Notes under the pieces: generated by a model
The model's database searches: none
What the model was told of the DNA's origin: nothing
What the model saw: only the letters and a program-made list of their open reading frames with translations
Origin: Holosporales bacterium
GTDB lineage: Bacteria; Pseudomonadota; Alphaproteobacteria; BNTO01
Assembly: GCA_031273545.1 (NCBI GenBank)
Contig: JAISRQ010000056.1
Span: 1-30,271 of the forward strand
DNA length: 30,271 nucleotides
Direction: 5' to 3'
In this document: positions 24,864 through 30,271 of the stretch, piece after piece
How the letters are laid out: each line of letters begins with the position of its first letter
Position numbering within the stretch: the stretch's first letter is position 1
Made by a program: the position numbers and the translations under genes

Positions 24864-24938
24864 CAAACGCTTGCGGGCCTTCGATTTCTGGCCCGCATTC
24901 GTCGGATCCCCTAATGTAGACAACTAACTCTGATTGAT

Positions 24939-24967
24939 TTGCTCCTTACAATAAAAAGTGATAAAAT
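24939..24967 (+). promoter_or_regulatory. Promoter and long leader of rpsB-tsf
   Basis: TTGCTC (24939-24944), 17 bases, TAAAAT (24962-24967). The rpsB start is at 25194, so the leader would be about 220 nt, long enough for S2 feedback control as known in other bacteria; a TGAGC/GCTCA hairpin is at about 25059-25074. The interval 24888-25193 has no gene. Confidence 0.4.
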
Positions 24968-25193
24968 CCCACTATTGGTACATGTTTTTTCATACACGCC
25001 AATTGGGTTTAACTAGGTGCAAATATCGGTGCAGTCGTTGTGTTGCGTAAAATAGTTTGAGCAGAAATGGCTCATTCTCTTCACCCCCAGCAAAGCGCCC
25101 CGCCGTTTCGCGTATCAACTGCGCGCTCCTCATGCAAGCTCATCCGATGTCCATGTGACTAGCGTGTATGTTTTTTTTAATCGGAGAAACAAT

Positions 25194-25952
25194 ATGGCTT
25201 TGCCCAACTTTTCATTGAAACAATTAGTCGAGTCCGGACTACATTACGGACACACAACACAGCGTTGGAATCCATTAATGGCACCATACATATTTGGTGT
25301 ACGCAACGGAATCCACATCATAGACCTAGAGCAAACGGTCCCCCTCCTTCAGAAAGCACTAGAAGTAGCCCGGAGCGTTGCCAGCAAGGGCGGGCGCATC
25401 CTGTTCGTCGGGACCAAGACGCAGGCTGTCGACATAGTAAGAATGGCGGCTGAGCGCTGCGGGCAGTATTACGTCAACCACAGATGGCTTGGCGGAATGA
25501 TGACAAACTGGAAGACCGTTAGCCAATCTATCCTTCGGTTAAAGGACATAGAGGCCACGTTAGAGAACCCTCAGCTCATGACCAAAAAGGAAATATTAAA
25601 ACTCCGGCGTGAACAAGAGAATATGAATCGAAACCTTTGTGGAGTTCGTGAAATGGGAGGCGTGCCGGATCTTCTTTTTGTCGTGGACACAAACAAAGAA
25701 TCAATCGCAATAAAAGAAGCCAATAGGCTGAATATTCCTGTTGTTGCGATCGTTGATTCGAATTCTAATCCGCAAAATATAACGCACGTAATTCCTGGAA
25801 ATGATGACGCGATCCGGTCGATCGACTTGTGCTGTAACTTGATTGCGGATGCGATTCTTGACGGATTGCAGGCCGGGTTAACTGCGGCTGGGGTAGACCT
25901 TGGAGCAGCAATGAATATAGAAGAAATGCCAGAAAATAGTGAAGGCGCGTGA
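25194..25952 (+). CDS. rpsB: 30S ribosomal protein S2
   Basis: S2 binds the 30S subunit late in assembly and is needed to recruit S1. From the chosen start it has 252 residues: MALPNFSLKQLVESGLHYGH, then QRWNPLMAPYIFG, the signature NHRWLGGMMTNWKT, and PDLLFVVDTNKE followed by AIVDSNSNP. GGAGA lies 8 bases before the ATG at 25194; an in-frame ATG at 25155 would add 13 codons of non-S2 sequence. tsf follows after 153 bases. Confidence 0.97.
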   Translation: MALPNFSLKQLVESGLHYGHTTQRWNPLMAPYIFGVRNGIHIIDLEQTVPLLQKALEVARSVASKGGRILFVGTKTQAVDIVRMAAERCGQYYVNHRWLGGMMTNWKTVSQSILRLKDIEATLENPQLMTKKEILKLRREQENMNRNLCGVREMGGVPDLLFVVDTNKESIAIKEANRLNIPVVAIVDSNSNPQNITHVIPGNDDAIRSIDLCCNLIADAILDGLQAGLTAAGVDLGAAMNIEEMPENSEGA

Positions 25953-25960
25953 AATTGAGC

Positions 25961-25976
25961 CCCAAATAACTGGGGG
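25961..25976 (+). promoter_or_regulatory. Hairpin between rpsB and tsf
   Basis: CCCC at 25961-25964 pairs with GGGG at 25973-25976 around AAATAACT, immediately after the rpsB stop, and is followed by GGGGCCCC at 25975-25982. It may lower read-through into tsf or protect the rpsB 3' end. The sequence again recalls the ends of the dispersed repeat. Confidence 0.35.
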
Positions 25977-26105
25977 GCCCCAATGAGTGCGAAGTGAGGA
26001 GAGTGATTATTGGCGTTGACTTTGCTCGTTCGTTTGCAATCATTTGGGAAAGTGGGTATGTAGATTACAATTCTATTAGCAATTTTATAAGGAACAGAGG
26101 AACAT

Positions 26106-27026
26106 ATGGCTATAACAGCGGAAATGATAAAAGCGATTAGGGAAAAAACAGGAGCTGGGATGAGCGACTGCAAAAAAGCGCTCACTGAGGCGGGCGATTT
26201 TGATGCGGCTGTGGACTGGCTACGGAAAAAAGGGTTAGCAGCAGCGGCAAGTAAGTCGAGTCGCGTTGCGGCGGACGGCTTGGTTGGCGTTGCATCCTGT
26301 GGGGATAATGTAGCAGCGATTGTTGAGGTGAACTCGGAAACGGATTTCGTTGCCAAAAATCAAAAATTTCAGGATTTTGTAGCGAAGGTGTCTGCACTTG
26401 GGGCGGGCCTAAGCGGGGTTACGCTGGAGACGCTTTTGAGTTCGGAAATCGATGGCAAATCGGTGAAAGAATCTTTGGCAGATTTAATTGCGGTGATTGG
26501 GGAAAATATGGTCGTGCGCCGAGTCCAAGCGCTGGCAGTGGAGAAGGGCGTTGTGGCGACATATGCGCACAGTACTGTAGCCCCAGGCATGGGAAAGATC
26601 GGTGTGTTGGTGGCGCTTGAGTCGCCGGCAGATACGGCAGTGCTGGCGGAATTTGGCAAAAAGTTGGCGATGCATATTGCGGCCAGCCATCCAAAGTATT
26701 TGACAGTATCGGATGTCCCTGCTTCTGTGGTTGAACACGAAAAATCCATTTTGCTTGAACAAATAAAAGATTCAGACCGTCCTGCGGCCGTGCTTGATAA
26801 AATGGTGGAAGGACGCATTCGAAAGTTTTATGAGGATGTCGTGCTAAACGAGCAAACGTATATTATGGATAATAAGAAAAGTGTTTCAACTGCTGTAAGC
26901 GATTTTGCGAAAGAAGTTGGAAGCCCGGTTAGTATTTCGGCGTTTGTGCGCTTCGGTTTGGGAGATGGAATCGAAAAGGCGAGTGTAGATTTCGCAAAAG
27001 AGGTACTGTCTATCGCAGGGGCATAA
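26106..27026 (+). CDS. tsf: Elongation factor Ts
   Basis: EF-Ts reloads EF-Tu with GTP after each elongation cycle. The 306-residue protein starts with the EF-Ts UBA-like domain (MIKAIREKTGAGMSDCKKAL), has the EF-Tu-contacting TDFV at 79-82 within EVNSETDFVAKN, and continues with two core subdomains, normal for the long bacterial form. AGAGGA is just upstream of the ATG. It follows rpsB as in most bacteria; pyrH and frr, which often come next, are absent, and a convergent secreted gene lies there instead. Confidence 0.97.
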   Translation: MAITAEMIKAIREKTGAGMSDCKKALTEAGDFDAAVDWLRKKGLAAAASKSSRVAADGLVGVASCGDNVAAIVEVNSETDFVAKNQKFQDFVAKVSALGAGLSGVTLETLLSSEIDGKSVKESLADLIAVIGENMVVRRVQALAVEKGVVATYAHSTVAPGMGKIGVLVALESPADTAVLAEFGKKLAMHIAASHPKYLTVSDVPASVVEHEKSILLEQIKDSDRPAAVLDKMVEGRIRKFYEDVVLNEQTYIMDNKKSVSTAVSDFAKEVGSPVSISAFVRFGLGDGIEKASVDFAKEVLSIAGA

Positions 27027-27055
27027 CGAGACTACAAACCATAGGGCCCTAAAAA

Positions 27056-27109
27056 TTGCGGACCAGAAGCTGAAGAAGCGCAAGCTTTGTTCACCTCAAA
27101 AGTCCGCAA
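27056..27109. repeat. Dispersed palindromic element downstream of tsf
   Basis: TTGCGGAC (27056-27063) and GTCCGCAA (27102-27109) form a perfect 8-bp inverted repeat around AAGCGCAAGCTTTGTTCACC-like interior shared with other copies. Outer bases (GGGCCCTAAAAA) recall the usual C-rich end. Confidence 0.55.
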
Positions 27110-27169
27110 ATGTATGGAAAGTGGGGAGAGTATCTAATTCCATAGAAGTTTTTTTTCATTGGAGTGATA

Positions 27170-27207
27170 GGATGTCCGCATGGGCGTAACGTGCGCTGCG
27201 GACATCC
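27170..27207. terminator. Strong hairpin between tsf and the convergent secreted gene
   Basis: GGATGTCCGCA (27170-27180) and TGCGGACATCC (27197-27207) give an 11-bp perfect stem with a 16-nt loop. It lies 8 bases after the stop of the minus-strand gene ending at 27216 and about 145 bases after tsf, so it could end transcription from both sides. On the minus strand it is followed, some 12 bases later, by AAAAAAAACTTC on the RNA; on the plus strand no U-run follows. Confidence 0.6.
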
Positions 27208-27215
27208 GTTGTTTA

Positions 27216-28925
27216 CTAGCCGTGTGTTATAGCCATTCTCCGTCGTGGTAGATCGCGAACAGTTGCGTTTTCTAGCAATTGCTTCGCCTGCTCCACTGGT
27301 ATATTAGCGTAACTAGTTAACGCATATACTGCAGTTGGCAAGTCGTAGCATCCCAAGGCCATGATTCCTTCGTCAGGAAGTTCTCTCAATACGTTTAACA
27401 TCTCTGGTCTGGTCAGTACACTAATTGCTTGAAGGACATTCAGTCCACGTGAAAAGCGGCACGCGTTGTAACCGATACCATGAAGAAATTCTATCCCTAG
27501 TCGCGCGTTCAGTGCGGATATTCTGTCAACGGCACGAATGCCGCGTTGTATTGATCTTCCGCGTGTTGCTATCGCTTGTTGTTGTAAGCTCATGACATGT
27601 GCATGCTTAACATAAACATCATTCATTAGATCCGTTACAATTTTCCTCGCTTCCGGAAGTATGGCTCTCATTGGGAAAATAAACCATTCTTTATCCATAG
27701 CGTCATGTACGCGTTTCAATTGACTGAACGAATCCAATATGTTCGTAGAAAAAGCTGCCTGTATCAATTGGCGCTCAAGTTTTTTTCCAAGCTCACTGCT
27801 AGAGACTTCCCAGTATAAATGTTTAAGCCTTCCCCCAATTTGCGTAATTGCTTGCCAAAAAGGTACGCTGTTTTGACTATCGTATGTTTTTATCAGCTTT
27901 CGTTGCGCATCTAGCTTGTCAGATGAAAATTCCATATAGCTTGGAAAAATCCCCCTAAGAAAATCCCAGGAGACTTCATCAGAATAAACAGACTGAGTGA
28001 ATACCGCTCGTAGTAAATTTGACGTATGCGGCTTCCAAGAAACAACTAGCCCATCTATATTTATCTCATTCCATAAGTCGTGTCCGAAAATTTGTTCAAA
28101 CTTACGGATATTATGATCGTTTATGTAAGAAGCAAATTTACGTATTATTTCCTGCTCGTCTGTTTTTCCACAATTAAACGACATGAAACAATGATAGCGA
28201 ACAAGGTTTTGAAAATCCGCGGCGTACGCCTCCATCCCATAAGAAGCGACACGAGATAAGCTATACGGTCCTTCTATTAATGGATGATTCTTGTTTTCTT
28301 CATAAAAACGTGATATCATACCCAGGCAGGTGCTAGTATATTCGCGACAAACACCTATAGATCTGCGGAAAATCGAACCTAGCTTGTATGCTACCAGAGA
28401 AAGGTCATCGTCCATATCGCTACCAATCTTTTTCGCAGCTTCGTATATTTCTTCGTCGCGATTTTCTTTTTTGCGAGTGACATCATTGCGATTTCTATCT
28501 ATACACTCTTGCATACGTTGGGCGTTTTGCCGAAACTCGTTGACTTTGTCTAATAAACATTTCAGATCTCTCTTATATCCATCTCTGATACAGTCGTGGG
28601 GGTCATTCCCCCCATTTATCTCAGTTATCATTTCACTTATTGATTCATCGTCTGTACTTCTAATTATTTGTTCAACTGTGTCGAAATATTTCAACCCGAT
28701 ATCTATATTGCTAAGAATTTGAACCCTAACTGCTTCGGCTTTTTCACTTGCCAATCTAGCCGGGTCTACCGTTGCAAGTGCGTCTAATTCCCCCATTGGA
28801 CCTTTCTGAGTCAACAAATCCTGCCTCAGATCAATCGTTGCGATCTGACCATCGGAAAATCCAACATTTATGCCTGTTATGCATACAAGCATAGACAGCG
28901 CACTAGACTTAATAAACTTATTCAT
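27216..28925 (-). CDS. Secreted protein of unknown function, 569 residues
   Basis: It begins MNKFIKSSALSMLVCITGIN, a signal peptide with a likely cut after VGFS. The mature part is mainly helical. Residues about 110-170 are charged and rich in Asn, Arg and Lys with four Cys (DCIRDGYKRDLKCLLDKV, MQECIDRN), and further Cys lie at about 195-255. The C-terminal 100 residues (GRSIQRGIRAVDRISALNAR onward) look like a separate helical domain with a LxxLPDEG-type turn. No family is recognised. AAGGG lies about 13 bases upstream of the ATG. The gene is convergent with tsf and has a strong hairpin after it. Confidence 0.82.
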   Translation of the reverse strand: MNKFIKSSALSMLVCITGINVGFSDGQIATIDLRQDLLTQKGPMGELDALATVDPARLASEKAEAVRVQILSNIDIGLKYFDTVEQIIRSTDDESISEMITEINGGNDPHDCIRDGYKRDLKCLLDKVNEFRQNAQRMQECIDRNRNDVTRKKENRDEEIYEAAKKIGSDMDDDLSLVAYKLGSIFRRSIGVCREYTSTCLGMISRFYEENKNHPLIEGPYSLSRVASYGMEAYAADFQNLVRYHCFMSFNCGKTDEQEIIRKFASYINDHNIRKFEQIFGHDLWNEINIDGLVVSWKPHTSNLLRAVFTQSVYSDEVSWDFLRGIFPSYMEFSSDKLDAQRKLIKTYDSQNSVPFWQAITQIGGRLKHLYWEVSSSELGKKLERQLIQAAFSTNILDSFSQLKRVHDAMDKEWFIFPMRAILPEARKIVTDLMNDVYVKHAHVMSLQQQAIATRGRSIQRGIRAVDRISALNARLGIEFLHGIGYNACRFSRGLNVLQAISVLTRPEMLNVLRELPDEGIMALGCYDLPTAVYALTSYANIPVEQAKQLLENATVRDLPRRRMAITHG

Positions 28926-29271
28926 ACTACTTCATCCCTTTTAAATAAATAATGTTAGAGAAAACTCCATTTAAAAAGTCCCCCATCACTAACTCTTCTA
29001 TTGTTAATAACTTATACCCATTTTTAGTATATCAAGTACGCATCTTATTGTAAATACCACGCATAACCCCACAAAAATTACGGAATGGTTAAAAGGACAA
29101 GCGCCTACCGTTATTCAGTCTTTTGATCCGCACCTTCGGTCATCCCGGCTACATCCCCCAAAATAGCGGATATATCCCAGCAAACGCTTGTAATTATTCG
29201 ACTTTTGGTCAACAACTTTTGGGCCCCCCGATATGACTAATTCCAGAAAAATGTCATCAATTGTTGCGCAT
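28926..29271. other. Gene-free stretch with two consecutive copies of the dispersed repeat
   Basis: One copy runs from about 29067 (CCCCACAAAAATTACGGA) to 29140 (TTTTGATCCGCACCTTCGG). A second runs from 29155 (CCCCCAAAATAGCGGA) to 29229 (ACTTTTGGGCCCCCC). In the second the ends CCCAAAA and TTTTGGG are inverted. Otherwise there is AT-rich sequence upstream of the 28925 start without a promoter I can pick. Confidence 0.5.
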
Positions 29272-29302
29272 TTGACAGAAGTTATGGTTATTTGTTTATA
29301 AT
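29272..29302 (+). promoter_or_regulatory. Promoter of the small membrane protein gene
   Basis: TTGACA (29272-29277) and TATAAT (29297-29302) are both perfect consensus boxes; the spacer is 19 bases, somewhat long. The gene starts 24-33 bases downstream. Confidence 0.55.
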
Positions 29303-29325
29303 GGTACTAGAAAATAATTAATTAT

Positions 29326-29640
29326 TTGTGTACTGTGGAAAGCTTTCGCTCCGTATTGACTGTGTGTATCACAACTATGATTCTTGCTTTTTTTACGCTT
29401 GATTTCATAAAAAAGCACTTTCGCTATCAGTTTCTTGTAAAAGGTGACGTGTGTATCGCCTTTGACCGAAAAGATGAATCCTTAAAAGTCATTGGCGTAA
29501 AAGGGTGTGCGACCATTCCTTTAACGAAAACGATGGAACAACAAATCCGAGAACAAGTCGAAGCGCAAATGGCCAAAAAAGTAAAAAGCGGATTGCTGAA
29601 TAAGCCTGTTACTCCGGATGAAGACGAAGCAGAAGAATAA
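29326..29640 (+). CDS. Small membrane-anchored protein of unknown function
   Basis: This has 104 residues if TTG at 29326 is used; GTG at 29335 (VESFRSVL) is an equally good start, and the ATG at 29377 would lose half of the membrane segment. One hydrophobic segment (SVLTVCITTMILAFFTLDFI) is followed by a basic turn (KKHFRYQF), a beta-like stretch (VCIAFDRKDESLKVIGVKG) and a charged tail ending DEDEAEE. A perfect-box promoter lies just upstream. I do not recognise a family. Confidence 0.6.
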   Translation: MCTVESFRSVLTVCITTMILAFFTLDFIKKHFRYQFLVKGDVCIAFDRKDESLKVIGVKGCATIPLTKTMEQQIREQVEAQMAKKVKSGLLNKPVTPDEDEAEE

Positions 29641-29686
29641 CCAGCATCCTCGCGCAATTTCCCCCGAAAAGGTCAGATGAACAGCG

Positions 29687-29738
29687 GACGAGGTCAGGGA
29701 AGATGGACGCATCCGTCCTTGAACAACCCCGACCCTCT
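29687..29738 (+). ncRNA. Possible structured RNA or hairpin after the small membrane gene
   Basis: GGACG (29705-29709) pairs with CGTCC (29714-29718) around CATC, and outside it GAGGTC (29690-29695) faces GACCCTC (29731-29737), giving two stacked helices with an internal loop. It begins about 50 bases after the stop at 29640. It does not carry the SRP RNA core motif. This may be a 3' hairpin; an RNA gene is only a possibility. The rest of 29641-29836 holds nothing else I can support. Confidence 0.2.
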
Positions 29739-29836
29739 TTGAGGAGCATGCGTCACACCGCGAATCATAACATTCAGATATCGTCGAATCCTCCTGTAGT
29801 ACCAAGCAGCTAGCGCCGATTCTTATCTACATATAT

Positions 29837-30271
29837 TCAGTCGTGTGGACAGAAATTATACCTCCACTGACCTTCCGCGTTCCCTTGGTCTGCAGATAGC
29901 TTGAAATACCTAGTAGCTTGTGCAACATCCTTACCTACACCTTCCCCCCTATACAAACACAAACCATACATCAACTGACCTTCCGCGTTCCCTTGGTCTG
30001 CAGACAGCTTAAAGTAGTTAGCAGCTTGTATTGGACTCCTGGGCACACCTTCCCCGTTACGCAGACACAAACCATACATCAACTGACCTTCCGCATTTCC
30101 TTGATCTGCAGACAGCTTGTAATTCTCCGCAGCTTGCGCTAGATCACTGGACACACCTTCCCCGTTGTAAAGACACAAGCCATATCTCCATTGACCTATT
30201 GCGTTCCCTTGAGCCGCAGACAGCTTGTAATACTTCGCAGCTTGCGCAACGTCCTTATTTACACCTTCCCC
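29837..30271 (-). CDS. Sel1-repeat protein, C-terminal part (5' end outside window)
   Basis: The frame enters from the right edge at GEGVNKDVAQAAKYYKLSA and stops at 29837, giving 144 residues: four Sel1 repeats of 36 residues (ANYFKLSADQGNAEGQLMYG type) and a short tail (NFCPHD). The repeats are almost identical at DNA level with a 108-base period, far more uniform than in the other Sel1 genes here, which suggests recent expansion or gene conversion. Repeats carry the usual Gly-Glu-Gly-Val turn. The N-terminus is not visible. Confidence 0.88.
   Translation of the reverse strand, partial: GEGVNKDVAQAAKYYKLSAAQGNAIGQWRYGLCLYNGEGVSSDLAQAAENYKLSADQGNAEGQLMYGLCLRNGEGVPRSPIQAANYFKLSADQGNAEGQLMYGLCLYRGEGVGKDVAQATRYFKLSADQGNAEGQWRYNFCPHD

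Larger units (their letters stand above)
22196..24887. repeat. Tandem duplication of a 1.35-kb unit (tolA 5' end plus secreted gene)
   Basis: Copy A runs from about 22196 to 23533 and copy B from about 23544 to 24887. Both begin ACAGGAGCCGCACTTTT and end GGGCCTTCGATTT. Each holds, in order, the beginning of tolA (minus strand), the intergenic region, a secreted-protein gene (plus strand) and a hairpin. In copy A tolA continues to its full length; in copy B it breaks off. The intergenic parts are still highly similar and the secreted genes have diverged. Confidence 0.85.

Noticed and set aside
25571..26356. Long minus-strand open frame across rpsB and tsf
   Set aside because: It is antisense to two certain ribosomal and translation genes and reads as their shadow (Ser/Ala/Ile-rich, no motif).
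29671..29760. Possible SRP (4.5S) RNA
   Set aside because: GGTCAGG-like words are present, but the conserved GGAAG and AGCAGCC core of SRP RNA is missing.

Overview
The window looks like the chromosome of an alphaproteobacterium with a host-associated or intracellular lifestyle, perhaps of the Holosporales type. That placement is an inference from gene content: divergent but complete housekeeping genes (tig, tsaB, lgt, iscU, pssA, bioA, pepA, lolA-like, tolA, comF, rpsB, tsf, tRNA-Leu) alternate with Sel1-repeat proteins and many signal-peptide proteins without recognisable homologues. Intergenic regions are long and carry a degenerate dispersed repeat. I see no rRNA, no CRISPR array, no transposase and no obvious prophage.

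Layout. 1-2.4 kb: the end of one Sel1 protein and a complete second one on the plus strand. The last repeat of the second is cut by an in-frame stop, with repeat-like coding sequence after it. 2.3-3.4 kb: minus-strand iscU and lgt with overlapping start and stop. 3.4-4.4 kb: gene-free, with a repeat element bounded by 9-bp inverted ends and traces of decayed reading frames. 4.4-9.3 kb: four secreted proteins (three minus, one plus) that share an almost identical signal peptide and, for the minus-strand three, a similar upstream region. Their mature parts are strongly diverged. comF lies among them. 9.5-12.0 kb: tRNA-Leu(UAG), trigger factor with a long acidic tail, and a divergent TsaB overlapping it. 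12.1-15.0 kb: minus-strand secreted coiled-coil protein, bioA and pssA. 15.2-17.7 kb: a large secreted Sel1-type protein. 18.3-20.7 kb: a pepA-lolA-like pair. 21.0-24.9 kb: tolA and a divergently transcribed secreted protein; the tolA 5' end plus the secreted gene have been duplicated in tandem as a unit of about 1.35 kb, giving a tolA fragment and a second paralogue. 24.9-27.0 kb: promoter, rpsB and tsf. 27.2-28.9 kb: a secreted protein of unknown function. 29.3-29.6 kb: a small membrane-anchored protein with its own promoter. 29.8 kb to the end: the C-terminal part of another Sel1 protein.

The most notable points are: (i) the four-member secreted family with conserved leader and variable mature region; (ii) three degenerate Myb/SANT-like helical repeats inside one member; (iii) an intergenic family of about 75-85 bp imperfectly palindromic elements (ends like CCCCAAAGATTGCGGAC) present in more than ten places; (iv) the tandem tolA'/secreted-protein duplication. 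All functional ideas about host interaction are inference from signal peptides and repeat domains.
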